Shown here: positions 26,127 to 34,321 of the stretch, piece after piece
Numbering within the stretch: position 1 is the stretch's first letter
How the letters are laid out: every line of letters begins with the position of its first letter
The notes under the pieces: generated by a model
The model's database searches: none
Told to the model about the DNA's origin: nothing
What the model saw: only the letters and a program-made list of their open reading frames with translations
Assembly: GCF_009852415.1 (NCBI RefSeq)
Contig: NZ_WOXS01000002.1
Coordinates: 3,246,501-3,310,500 of the forward strand
Direction: 5' to 3'
Source of the DNA: Streptomyces sp. Tu 3180
GTDB lineage: Bacteria; Actinomycetota; Actinomycetes; Streptomycetales; Streptomycetaceae
Length of the DNA: 64,000 bases
Program-made: the position numbers and the translations under genes

Positions 26127-26609
26127 CTACTCCAGCATGCGCTCCGCGTCCTCCGGAACCCAGGGAAAAGGCACGTCGGGCCATCGTGCGGCGGTCCACG
26201 CGTCGAGGTCGACGGCGAGGACGGCGTCGACGAAGACCTGGGGCGGGCGGTAGCCGTGGGCGGTGACGTAGTGCGTGACGAGGGACGGCGCCGCGTAGGC
26301 GATGCCGGGCCCGCCCGGGATCCGCACCTCCCCGTTGCCCTCCGGGGCCCCGTCCCCGGGGCACAGGTCGCACTCGTGCACCCCGAGGCAGACGTTCATC
26401 CACTGGATCCGCCGCACGGCCTCCAGCTTCTCCACGAACGCCGCGGGGACCGCTCCCGTCGGGTACGGCCTGCCGGCCTCCAGCCACCCGATGTTCAGGC
26501 GGGTGTACGACGGGCGGTACCACAGCGCGTGGAAGCCCGACTCCGGGTCCGTGAACGCGTCCTCGTCCTGGTAGGCGTACGCGCTGAGATCCTCGTAGAA
26601 CACCCGCAC
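26127..26609 (-). CDS. Unknown Streptomyces-type protein
   Basis: I cannot assign this 160-residue protein. It begins VRVFYEDLSAYAYQDED and is rich in aromatic residues and prolines. A CxxxxxCDLC cysteine group sits in the middle (VCLGVHECDLCPG), and the C-terminal half (AAPSLVTHYVTAHGYRPPQVF) looks structured. No signal peptide is seen. I prefer GTG 26609 over the longer frame that starts at 26660, because the extension is low-complexity Pro/Gly/Arg. Confidence 0.55.
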   Translation of the reverse strand: MRVFYEDLSAYAYQDEDAFTDPESGFHALWYRPSYTRLNIGWLEAGRPYPTGAVPAAFVEKLEAVRRIQWMNVCLGVHECDLCPGDGAPEGNGEVRIPGGPGIAYAAPSLVTHYVTAHGYRPPQVFVDAVLAVDLDAWTAARWPDVPFPWVPEDAERMLE

Positions 26610-26713
26610 ATCATCGCCGCGCCGTTCCCCTGGGGTCCGCCGGGGTCCGCCGGGGTCCACGCGGTGCCACGCCTCCGGGAGGGCGGGGTATCGCGGTGGG
26701 GCGCGGGCGGTTC

Positions 26714-27730
26714 TCAGCGCCAGGGGTCGAGGGCGTGCTTGCCGCGGGTCCGGCCCGCTTCGAGCCGCCGCAGCACCGCCGGTCCCTCGGCCAGGGGATG
26801 GACCCGGGGCGTGCCCGGCGGGTACACGCCCTGGGCGATGAGTGCCGTGAGTTCGGCGAGCAGCGACCGGTGGAGGGACGGGGCCGCCGTCGCCAGCGCG
26901 CCGATGTGCAGGCCCTTGAGCTGGACCCGGTGGGTGAACACCAGGTCGTGCGTGCTGAGGCAGGCGTCCCCGGAGGCGGCGCCGAACACGACGACGCGTC
27001 CGGTGAAGGGCCTGGTGACCGACAGGCTGGCCTCGAACGTGGCGCGTCCCACCGATTCCAGGACCAGGTCGACACCGCCGGTCAGACGGGTGATCTCCTC
27101 GGCCAGACCGGGGCGCGCGCCGTCCAGGACCTCGTCGGCGCCGAGTGCTCGGACGGTGTCGTGCTTGTCCGGTGACGCGGTGGCGATCACGCGCGCGCCG
27201 TAGTGGCGGGCGAGGCGGACGGCGGCCTGCCCCACGCCTCCGGCCGCGGCGTGGACGAGCACCGTCTCACCCGCCTCGAGCTCGCCCAGCGGCTTCAGTG
27301 CCGCCAGTGCGGTCGCCCAGTTCAGCACCAGGCCGAGGGCTTCGGCGTCGCTCCAGCCGGAGGGCACGGGGAGGACCCCCGCGGCCGACATCGTCATGTA
27401 CTGCGCGAAGGCGCCCGGCCCGGTGCCGACGACGTGGGTGCCGGGTGGGAGCGGGTCCTCGATCCCGGGGCCGGCGCCCACGATCTCGCCGGCGGCCTCG
27501 AAGCCCGCCACGTAGGGCGCCCGCGGGCCTCCTCCGTAGGTGCCGCGGCTCTGCATGACGTCCGCGAAGTTGACCCCGGCGGCGCCCACCCGGACCAGGT
27601 ACTCGCCGGGTCCCGGGGCGGGGCGGCGCCGATCGGTCACGAGGGCCAGGTCCTCCGGTCCGCCGTGCGATCGCTGCACGAGTGCCCGTACCGTCTGCTC
27701 CGCGGCGTGCCGCCGCTCGTCGGTCTCCAT
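26714..27730 (-). CDS. Zinc-independent quinone oxidoreductase-like MDR dehydrogenase
   Basis: This 338-residue medium-chain dehydrogenase/reductase of the NADPH:quinone oxidoreductase type has an N-terminal GroES-like domain (EYLVRVGAAGVNFADVMQSRGTYG) and a Rossmann motif HAAAGGVGQAAVRLARHYGA. It lacks the catalytic zinc ligands of alcohol dehydrogenases. It would reduce quinones or enones with NADPH. It lies just downstream of a MerR gene on the same strand, 46 nt away, and may be its target in a redox or electrophile response. Confidence 0.85.
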   Translation of the reverse strand: METDERRHAAEQTVRALVQRSHGGPEDLALVTDRRRPAPGPGEYLVRVGAAGVNFADVMQSRGTYGGGPRAPYVAGFEAAGEIVGAGPGIEDPLPPGTHVVGTGPGAFAQYMTMSAAGVLPVPSGWSDAEALGLVLNWATALAALKPLGELEAGETVLVHAAAGGVGQAAVRLARHYGARVIATASPDKHDTVRALGADEVLDGARPGLAEEITRLTGGVDLVLESVGRATFEASLSVTRPFTGRVVVFGAASGDACLSTHDLVFTHRVQLKGLHIGALATAAPSLHRSLLAELTALIAQGVYPPGTPRVHPLAEGPAVLRRLEAGRTRGKHALDPWR

Positions 27731-27776
27731 GCACCGGACGGTAGGGGCCTGACACCGGTGTGAAGGTCAAGTCCGG

Positions 27777-28142
27777 TCATCGGCCGGCCCGGTGCGCCTC
27801 GCGCAGGTAGGCGTCGAGCGCCGCCTGCTGCTCGCTGAGCGCGGCGATGCGCGCGGCGAGCCGGTCGCGGTACCCGCGCACCTCCCGCAGGAACTCCGCG
27901 CACACCGCACCCGCGTCGGCGTCGGGTCCGGCGGTGAGGTGGGGCAGGACTTCCCTGATCAGCCGCACGGGCAGCCCGGACTCCAGCAGGGAGCGGATGA
28001 CGCGGACGCGGTCGACGGTGGACCGGCAGTAGTCGCGGTACCCGTTGGCGCACCGGCCGGGGGTGATCAGCCCCTCGTCCTCGTAGTACCGCAACGACCT
28101 GGCGCTCACGCCGCTGGCTCTGGATGCCTCGCCGATCCTCAT
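27777..28142 (-). CDS. MerR-family transcriptional regulator
   Basis: This 121-residue protein opens with the MerR winged helix (MRIGEASRASGVSARSLRYYEDEGLITPGR) followed by a dimerisation helix (LAARIAALSEQQAALDAYL). There is no cysteine pair for metal binding in the C-terminus, so the signal is not obvious. ATG 28142 matches the family start. The oxidoreductase gene follows on the same strand and is its likely target. Confidence 0.85.
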   Translation of the reverse strand: MRIGEASRASGVSARSLRYYEDEGLITPGRCANGYRDYCRSTVDRVRVIRSLLESGLPVRLIREVLPHLTAGPDADAGAVCAEFLREVRGYRDRLAARIAALSEQQAALDAYLREAHRAGR

Positions 28143-28331
28143 GCCGGAGGACAACGTCCGGGCGCTCCGTGCTCTTCCGGTCTCCGCGCCGCGACGGGAC
28201 GGGGGCGGCTCCCCGGGCGGTGTGCGCGGCCACGGGGCGGCGCTCCGCCCGGAGCCCCGGCGGGCGGGAGCGGCCGTCCCCGTCCGCTCGGCCGGTGCGG
28301 CGGGAGCGCCGCCGTGACGGCGGCCGCCCCG

Positions 28332-29183
28332 CTAGACGACCCGCTGCATCGCCTTCCGGTGCCGTTCCGCCATCGTGGCCCCGGACTCGCGGCGGGCCAT
28401 CCTGCGCAGGACGGACGGTGCGAGGAGCAGCCCGGCGACCGCCCAGGCGCCCAGCACGCCCACCGTCTCCAGGTACCGCCAGGACGCGTCGATCTCGGCG
28501 GCGACCGCCTCGGCCGGCAGCAGCGCGGCCCGCACGCCGAGGCCGATCCAGTACACGGGGAAGACCTGCCCGACGGTCCGCAGCCACTCGGGCAGCTCCG
28601 ACAGGGGGAAGTAGATCCCGGAGACCACGACGAGTCCCATGACCGGGAGCATCAGCAGCCCGACGGTGCGCGGGCTGCCGACGAGCGAGCCGATGACGGC
28701 GCCGACGGGCAGGGTCGCCAGGAGACCCAGCGGCACCACCCACACCAGCGTCAGCAGCGCTCCGCCGCCCTGCCGGGCCACCCCGTCCACCAGGAACACG
28801 CCGACGGCGAAGGGGATCGCCATGGAGACGAGGGCCGTGCCCGACACCATGACGACCTTGCCGACCAGGTGGCCGACCATGCCGTGGGGCACGGCCTTGG
28901 CCCGCAGCAGCGTGCCGTCCTCGCGCTCGGTGGCGAGGAGCTGCGCCGTGGTCATCACCCCGGTGAACGCGAGCGTCATGCCCACCATGCTCGGCAGCAT
29001 GAACGCGCCGGCCGAGATGCCCGCGCCCTTCAGCGGCTCGTCCCCGGCCAGGAACAGCGGCACCATGAGCAGGACCGTCCAGAGCACGTACCCGAACACG
29101 TCCTGGCCGGAGGTGAAGGTCTGCCTCAGCTCCGTCCAGCCGCGCCGCACCCCCACCCCCACCGCGTGCCACACCGGATTCAT
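28332..29183 (-). CDS. ABC-2 type transporter permease
   Basis: This 283-residue membrane protein has about six transmembrane segments and the ABC-2 permease pattern (ATEREDGTLLRAKAVPHGMVG, VVSGIYFPLSELPEWLRTVGQVFPVYW). The start overlaps the stop of the ATPase gene (ATGA), so the two are translated together. They make a two-component exporter of the drug or antibiotic resistance type. The substrate is not evident. Confidence 0.9.
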   Translation of the reverse strand: MNPVWHAVGVGVRRGWTELRQTFTSGQDVFGYVLWTVLLMVPLFLAGDEPLKGAGISAGAFMLPSMVGMTLAFTGVMTTAQLLATEREDGTLLRAKAVPHGMVGHLVGKVVMVSGTALVSMAIPFAVGVFLVDGVARQGGGALLTLVWVVPLGLLATLPVGAVIGSLVGSPRTVGLLMLPVMGLVVVSGIYFPLSELPEWLRTVGQVFPVYWIGLGVRAALLPAEAVAAEIDASWRYLETVGVLGAWAVAGLLLAPSVLRRMARRESGATMAERHRKAMQRVV

Positions 29184-30151
29184 CGCGCTCCCTCCCCGAA
29201 CACCCGTGCCGCCCGCTCGCCGGGGACGCTCCCCGCCTCCAGCTCCCGCACCATCGTCAGGTAGGTGTCCTCCAGGCTCGCCCGGCGCACCTCCAGCCCG
29301 CCGATCGCCTCGCCGTGCTCCTCGAACAGCCGGCGGACGAACCGGGTGGGCTCGGCCGTGGCCTGCTCGAAGGGCCGTCCGTCCCGGGTCCAGCGCACGG
29401 TGGCCTCGGCCGACACCCGCCGGGACAGCTCCTCGGCCGGGCCGTCGGCCACGATCCGGCCGCCGGCCAGGATGAGGATCCGGTCGGCGAGCTTCTCCGC
29501 CTCGGCGAGGTCGTGCGTGGTCAGCAGGACGGTGGTGTTCTCGTCCGCGAGCCCGCGCACCAGGCCGTGGAACTCGTTCCTGGCCTCGGGGTCCAGCCCG
29601 GCCGTCGGCTCGTCCAGGAACAGCAGTTCGGGCCTGCCCACGATGCCGACGGCCACGTCGAGGCGCCTGCGCTGCCCGCCCGACAGGGTGCCGACCCGCT
29701 TGTCCGCCTGTCCGGTCAGTCCCACCGCGGCGATGAGCTCGTCGGTGTCCCACGGCCGCCGGACGAGGTCGGTGGAGTACGGCGCGTAGTACGAGCCGAG
29801 GTGGGCCAGCAGTTCCCGCACCCGCCACTTGCCGTGGTCGCGCCAGGACTGCAGGACGATGCCCAGGCGTGCGCGCCACCGCTCGTCCCCGCGTGCCGGG
29901 TCGGCGCCGAGGACGCTCACGTCACCGGCCGAGCGCGCCCGGAAGCCCTCCAGGACCTCGATGGTGGTCGTCTTGCCCGCGCCGTTCGGACCGAGGAGCA
30001 CGAGGACCTCGCCCCGCCGGGCCGTGAAGTCCACGCCCTTCAGCACCTCTTGGCTGCGGTAGCGCATCCGCAGGTCCCGTACGTCGATGACCGTGTCGCT
30101 CTCCGGTGGCGGGCTGCTCCCCGTCCCGGACACGGCGTGAGCAGTCGTCAC
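29180..30151 (-). CDS. ABC transporter ATP-binding protein
   Basis: This 323-residue protein has Walker A GPNGAGKTTT, signature LSGGQRRRLD and Walker B LLFLDEPTAG, plus a C-terminal extension of the DrrA type. GTG 30151 follows a GGGGGA ribosome site. It energises the permease encoded next. A TetR gene lies 140 nt upstream on the same strand and may control the pair. Confidence 0.9.
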   Translation of the reverse strand: MTTAHAVSGTGSSPPPESDTVIDVRDLRMRYRSQEVLKGVDFTARRGEVLVLLGPNGAGKTTTIEVLEGFRARSAGDVSVLGADPARGDERWRARLGIVLQSWRDHGKWRVRELLAHLGSYYAPYSTDLVRRPWDTDELIAAVGLTGQADKRVGTLSGGQRRRLDVAVGIVGRPELLFLDEPTAGLDPEARNEFHGLVRGLADENTTVLLTTHDLAEAEKLADRILILAGGRIVADGPAEELSRRVSAEATVRWTRDGRPFEQATAEPTRFVRRLFEEHGEAIGGLEVRRASLEDTYLTMVRELEAGSVPGERAARVFGEGAR

Positions 30152-30291
30152 CGGTGTCCCCCGTCCCTCTTGTGTGTCCGTCCTGCGCGACGAGGGGCCG
30201 AGGCCCTGCCGACGTCCCTGGTCATGGGCGCGTCGATGGCCGTGACGAACCGTCACCGCCCGGCAGTGGCTCTCCCCCCTTGACGAACACA

Positions 30292-30882
30292 TTACCGAGC
30301 TGGCCGGGCGCTCCCCGCCGCCCCGGCCGGGACTCCCTGCGGGGCCGCGGTGATGCGGGCCACCGCCTCGCGGGTCAGCTCCCGGTCGGACGGGGCGTCC
30401 TCCAGTGCCCGGTGCAGGGTCAGGCCCTCGATCAGCGCGTCCAGTTGGCGGGCCGTGGACGGGGCGAAGTGCTGCTCCAGGAGGTCGCGGCTGCGCCGCA
30501 TCCACCTCCGGCACAGCTGCCGGTAGGGCTCGTGCCGGGCGGCGAGGGTGTAGAGCTCCTGGGCGAGGATCAGGTCGCGGCGGGGGCCCTCGGAGAGCGT
30601 GTGGATGAGGTCGGTGACCGCTTCGCGGGCCCGGTCGGCGGTGGTGACGCCGCCGAGGTGGTCCTCGAAGACGGCCACGATGTGGTCGGCGTAGCCGGTG
30701 AACGCCTCGCGCAGCAGGTCGTCGATGCCGGTGAAGTGGTAGGTCATCGAGCCCAGGGGCACCTTCGCGCGGGTGGCGATCTTGCGGTGGGAGACGCCGG
30801 CGACGCCCTCCTCGGCGATCAGGTCGAGCGTGGCGGCGAGGATGCGCTCGCGGCGCCGCGGGTCGGTGTGTCCGGTGGCCAT
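30292..30882 (-). CDS. TetR-family transcriptional regulator
   Basis: This 196-residue protein has an N-terminal TetR helix-turn-helix (RERILAATLDLIAEEGVAGVSHRKIATRAKVPLGSMTYHFTG) and a C-terminal ligand domain. It starts 11 nt after the acetyltransferase gene and is probably co-transcribed with it. The ABC exporter downstream is a possible target. Confidence 0.9.
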   Translation of the reverse strand: MATGHTDPRRRERILAATLDLIAEEGVAGVSHRKIATRAKVPLGSMTYHFTGIDDLLREAFTGYADHIVAVFEDHLGGVTTADRAREAVTDLIHTLSEGPRRDLILAQELYTLAARHEPYRQLCRRWMRRSRDLLEQHFAPSTARQLDALIEGLTLHRALEDAPSDRELTREAVARITAAPQGVPAGAAGSARPAR

Positions 30883-30893
30883 GGCGGAGGATC

Positions 30894-31475
30894 TCAGAGG
30901 GTGCGGACCGGGCGGGCCGGGTTGCCGACGGCGACGACGTTCGCGGGGACGTCCCTGGTGACGACGGCGCCGGCGCCGATGACGGAGTGGTCGCCGATGG
31001 TCACCCCGGGGCAGACGATCGCTCCGCCGCCGAGCCAGACGTTGTCGCCGATGGTGACGGGGAGCGCGGCTTCGAGCTTGTCGCGGCGGGGCTGCGGCTC
31101 CACGGGGTGGGTGGGGGTGAGGAGCTGGACGTTCGGGCCGATCTGGCAGTCCTCGCCGATGGTGACGGCCGCGACGTCCAGCGCGGTCAGGTTGTAGTTG
31201 ACGAAGGTGCGGGCGCCGATGGTGATGTTGCTGCCGTAGTCGACGTGCAGCGGCGGGCGCACGTCCACGTCCTCGCCGACGGAGGCGAGGAGTTCGGTGA
31301 GGATCGTCCTGGCCTCGGCGGGATCCTCCAGGTAGGCGGCCTGGTAGCGGGCCGCCAGTCGCATGGCGCGCCGCTGCCGGCGGGCGATCTCGGGGTCGTC
31401 GGCGATGTAGAGGTCGCCCGCGAGCATGCGTTCGAGGTGGGTGCGCGGGTCGTCGGCGAAGTGGTCCGTCGGCAT
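30894..31475 (-). CDS. Maltose/galactoside O-acetyltransferase-like protein
   Basis: This 193-residue protein has the N-terminal Mac domain (MLAGDLYIADDPEIARRQRRAMRLAARYQ) and left-handed beta-helix hexapeptide repeats (ITIGARTFVNYNLTALD, TIGDNVWLGGGAIVCPGVTIGDHSVIGAGAVVTRDVP). It matches Maa/LacA enzymes, which transfer acetyl groups from acetyl-CoA to sugars. It forms a unit with the TetR gene 11 nt downstream. Confidence 0.9.
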   Translation of the reverse strand: MPTDHFADDPRTHLERMLAGDLYIADDPEIARRQRRAMRLAARYQAAYLEDPAEARTILTELLASVGEDVDVRPPLHVDYGSNITIGARTFVNYNLTALDVAAVTIGEDCQIGPNVQLLTPTHPVEPQPRRDKLEAALPVTIGDNVWLGGGAIVCPGVTIGDHSVIGAGAVVTRDVPANVVAVGNPARPVRTL

Positions 31476-31586
31476 GCGTACGATCGTACGCTCCGGAGGC
31501 GCGCACGGGCGTGCACGCCGGTCGGCGCGCGTCCGGCGTGGCGGCGTGGCGGCGTGTCCGGCGGTCGGCGCGTCCGGTGAGCGGCG

Positions 31587-31961
31587 CTAGCCCTTCTCGC
31601 CCCGCTCCACGCAGAACTCGTTGCCCTCCGGATCGGCCAGGACGACCCAGCCGGTTCCGTCGGGGCGGGTGCGGTCGGCGAGCAGGCGGGCGCCGAGGCC
31701 GATGGCGCGGGCCACTTCCTCCTCGCGGGTGCGGCCCGTCGGCCTCAGGTCGAAGTGGAGGCGGTTCTTGGCGGTCTTGCCCTCCTCCACGCGGACGAAG
31801 AGCAGGCCCGGACCGCCGTCCGGGTCCTCAATCAGGGCCTCCGGGTCGCCCGGCTTGTCGTCGTCGGAGAGCGGGTTGCCCAGCAGCGCGCTCCAGAAGG
31901 AGGCGAGGTCGTACGGGTCGCCGGTGCAGTCGAAGGTGATGTGGCGGATGGTGGGGTTCAA
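31587..31961 (-). CDS. VOC (glyoxalase/bleomycin-resistance-like) protein
   Basis: This 124-residue VOC-fold protein contains IRHITFDCTGDPYDLASFWSALLG, LHFDLRP and WVVLADPEGNEFCVE. A TTG at 31961 is the likely start: a GGAGG lies just upstream, and homologous proteins begin at this point. The function is unknown, since the family covers lyases, dioxygenases and resistance proteins. Confidence 0.8.
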   Translation of the reverse strand: MNPTIRHITFDCTGDPYDLASFWSALLGNPLSDDDKPGDPEALIEDPDGGPGLLFVRVEEGKTAKNRLHFDLRPTGRTREEEVARAIGLGARLLADRTRPDGTGWVVLADPEGNEFCVERGEKG

Positions 31962-32261
31962 CGGTCCTCCGGGAGGGGCCGGCCAGTGGGGAAGGCGGTG
32001 CACCCGCAGGATGCCCCGCGCACGGGAGGGTGTCGAACCGTTTGCCGGGCGACGGCGGGGCGTGCCCGGGCGGGCCGGGCCCGCCGCGCCGGGCTCCGCC
32101 CCGCCCGCCGCGGTCTCCGCGGTCTCGGCACAGGACGCCTCCGGGCGGGGCGGGGACGCCTCCGGGCGGGGAGCGCGGGCCGCGGCGGGCGGGGCGGGCT
32201 CAGGAGCGGGAGTGGGGCCCGGCGGGGTGGTTCCGGCGGGTGAGGGGGGAGTCCGGGACGG
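31962..32261. other. GC-rich intergenic stretch with short tandem repeat
   Basis: About 300 nt contain no supportable gene. The only structure is a near-duplicate of GACGCCTCCGGGCGGG near 32134 and 32155, inside a run of G/C-rich simple sequence. It may act as a transcription stop for the two flanking minus-strand genes. Confidence 0.5.
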
Positions 32262-32765
32262 TCACTCCGCCGGCGTCAGCTCCGCCCGGCCGAAGAGCAG
32301 GGCGTAGCCCGGGGGCAACTGGGCCAGGATGCGGGTCACCAGGGCGTCGCCGACCAGACCGGGCAGGACGCTCAGGACCGAGCTGACGTCCCAGCGGGCC
32401 GTGGCCGGGGTCGAGCCCTCGATGCGGGCCGCCACCGAGCCGACGAACTCCGCGGCCGTCAGCTCGCGGGTCGCCGGGATCTGGGACGCGACCACTCTCG
32501 CGGCCTCCTCGGGCAGGGCGCGGGCCAGGTCGACGCGTTCGTCGCCGACGACGTGGCCGCCGAGGGCGGAGAGGACGATGCGGGTGACGCTCTCCGCCTC
32601 CGACCGGGTCGGGTACTGGCCCGAATCCTTCACGGCGTCGATCAGTTCGTGCCAGCCGCGGTCCGGGGACGGGGCCGGGGACGGGAGCGGGGACGGGGGC
32701 GCCTCGGCCGGGATGCTCCCTCCCCGGTTCGAGGGTGCGGGCTTCTGCGGCGTCAGCGTGGTCAT
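32262..32765 (-). CDS. DUF2267 protein
   Basis: This 167-residue protein has a Pro/Ser-rich N-terminal tail of about 35 residues. The DUF2267 helical region follows (WHELIDAVKDSGQYPTRSEAESVTRIVLSALGGHVVGDERVDLARALP). ATG 32765 follows a GGAG. Such proteins are often found near heat-shock and stress genes, and an Hsp20 gene lies 143 nt upstream on the same strand. A shared stress role is likely, and the molecular function is unknown. Confidence 0.85.
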   Translation of the reverse strand: MTTLTPQKPAPSNRGGSIPAEAPPSPLPSPAPSPDRGWHELIDAVKDSGQYPTRSEAESVTRIVLSALGGHVVGDERVDLARALPEEAARVVASQIPATRELTAAEFVGSVAARIEGSTPATARWDVSSVLSVLPGLVGDALVTRILAQLPPGYALLFGRAELTPAE

Positions 32766-32908
32766 CTGGGGCTCCTCTCCTTCTCCGGTTCTCCGGTGTT
32801 CCGGTACTCCGGGGCCTCCGTCGCCCTCCGCGTCGGACGGGCATGGGGGTGCGCCCCGCGGGCGGCCGGTGTCCGCGGGACGCGTGGTGGGTGTGGTGCG
32901 ACAGTTCG

Positions 32909-33331
32909 TCAGCCGCTGATCTGCTTGCGGCTGTCGCCGCCGGTGATCTGGATGCGGCGCGGCTTGGCCTGCTCGGCCACCGGGATGCGCAGGGTCAGGA
33001 CGCCGGCCTCGTACGACGCGTCGATGCGTTCCGTGTCCAGGGTCTCGCCGAGGAACAGCTGGCGGGTGAAGGTGCCGGTGGGGCGTTCGGCGACCACCGT
33101 CTCCGCGCCCTCGGGGGCCGGGGACCGGCGCTCGGCGCGCACGTTGAGGACGTTGCGCTCGACGTCCAGCTCGATCGTCTCGGGGTCGATGCCGGGGAGG
33201 TCGAAGTGGACGATGAAGTCGTCCCCCGCCCGGTAGGCGTCCATCGGCATCGCCGACGGGCGGGCGGCCGTGCCGAAGACCTGCTGCGCGAGGCGGTCGA
33301 ACTCGCGGAAGGGGTCGGTACGCATGAGCAT
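32909..33331 (-). CDS. Small heat-shock protein Hsp20/alpha-crystallin
   Basis: This 140-residue protein has a short N-terminal arm ([16 protein letters not shown]) and the alpha-crystallin domain with [26 protein letters not shown] and [19 protein letters not shown], where IxI-type contacts are expected. It acts as an ATP-independent holdase. It has a clear promoter-like sequence at 33389-33417. The start could be GTG 33334, ATG 33331 or ATG 33325. Confidence 0.92.
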   Translation of the reverse strand: MLMRTDPFREFDRLAQQVFGTAARPSAMPMDAYRAGDDFIVHFDLPGIDPETIELDVERNVLNVRAERRSPAPEGAETVVAERPTGTFTRQLFLGETLDTERIDASYEAGVLTLRIPVAEQAKPRRIQITGGDSRKQISG

Positions 33332-33388
33332 CACGGTCCATCTCCTCTCTTCTGGCGCGTTCCGTGCGATGCCCTACGGTCGATTTCT

Positions 33389-33417
33389 TATATAGCTCGG
33401 GGGAGGAAAGTTGACAA
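33389..33417 (-). promoter_or_regulatory. Candidate promoter of hsp20
   Basis: On the minus strand TTGTCA (33417-33412) is followed after exactly 17 nt by TATATA (33394-33389), a near-consensus vegetative promoter rarely so AT-rich in this genome. It lies 58 nt upstream of the Hsp20 start. In Streptomyces hsp18 is repressed by RheA. Whether an equivalent operator overlaps this site I cannot tell. Confidence 0.6.
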
Positions 33418-33555
33418 GCCCCGACTCACTTCGGCGTGTCCCCGGCTCGCTCCGGCCCGCCCCGGGCCTGGTCGCCGGGGCCGCCGCCCGGGGCGTTAGC
33501 CTCGGAGTCCACGAGACCCCGCCCCCGTGGGCGCAGTGGCAGGAGGCAGGCAGAC

Positions 33556-33858
33556 ATGGCGAAGGTTCCGAGTTCCGTGGTGGCCGCGAGTGGGCTCGTC
33601 GGCGGGTACGGCGTGGCCCGCTGGACGCGGAAGCGGCAGCTGGGCGGGGTCGTCCTCGCCGTCGCCGGGGCCGCCGCCGCGCAGCAGTGGCGGGAGCGGG
33701 CCGGCGGGAAGGCCGCGGGGGCGCTGTCGGCCGCGTACGTCGCCGCGTTCGCCGGGTCGCACCCGCTGGCCCGGAAGGTGGGCGCGTGGCCCGCCGTGTT
33801 CGGGGTGGCGGGAGCCGTGGCGCTCGCCTCGTGGGCGGTCGCCGACCGGCGCGGCTGA
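33556..33858 (+). CDS. Small membrane-associated protein of unknown function
   Basis: This 100-residue protein is rich in Ala, Gly and Val, with two or three hydrophobic stretches (GGVVLAVAGAAAA, AAYVAAFAGS, AVFGVAGAVALASWAVA). ATG 33556 has an AGGAGG at 9 nt. It is probably a small membrane protein. I cannot name a function. Confidence 0.7.
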   Translation: MAKVPSSVVAASGLVGGYGVARWTRKRQLGGVVLAVAGAAAAQQWRERAGGKAAGALSAAYVAAFAGSHPLARKVGAWPAVFGVAGAVALASWAVADRRG

Positions 33859-33910
33859 ACCCTCCGGGACACCGGCCCCACCGGCTCGTGCCCCGCCCGG
33901 AGGGCCCGGC

Positions 33911-33936
33911 GCCGGGACGCGGGCCCGCGTCCCGGC
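33911..33936. terminator. Palindromic terminator
   Basis: A perfect 26-nt palindrome (GCCGGGACGCGGG and its complement) lies between the converging small membrane-protein gene and the VOC gene that ends at 33942. Confidence 0.65.
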
Positions 33937-33941
33937 CCTCG

Positions 33942-34301
33942 TCAGGCCCGGTGGCTCAGCACGTTCACCACCCGGCCGTTCGGTTCGCGGACGAAGAAGC
34001 GGCGCACGCCCCACTCCTCGTCCCGCAGCTCCCGCACGACCTCCGCGCCCGACGCCCGCACCCGCTCGTACACCGCGTCGACGTCCTCCACCTCCACGCT
34101 GAGGTCGGGGACCACCGGTGCCGTGCGCTCCTCGGTGAAGAAGCTGATCTGGGCGGTGGGGTTGGCGGGGGAGGCCATGGTCGTCACCCAGCCCATGTCC
34201 ATGACTTCCTCGAAGCCGAGGAGGCCGTAGAAGTCGCGGCTGGCGTCCATCGCCTCCGGGGAGGCCACCGGGATGTCGGGCACGATCCTGCGGACGGTCA
34301 T
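33942..34301 (-). CDS. VOC-fold protein
   Basis: This 119-residue glyoxalase/dioxygenase-fold protein contains VRRIVPDIPVASPEAMDASRDFYGLLGFEE at the N-terminus and FFVREPNGRVVNVLSHRA at the C-terminus. It starts at ATG 34301 with GAAGGGA upstream. The MFS gene ends 20 nt upstream on the same strand, so co-transcription is possible. The substrate is unknown. Confidence 0.85.
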   Translation of the reverse strand: MTVRRIVPDIPVASPEAMDASRDFYGLLGFEEVMDMGWVTTMASPANPTAQISFFTEERTAPVVPDLSVEVEDVDAVYERVRASGAEVVRELRDEEWGVRRFFVREPNGRVVNVLSHRA

Positions 34302-34321
34302 CGTCGTACGGGTCCCTTCGT

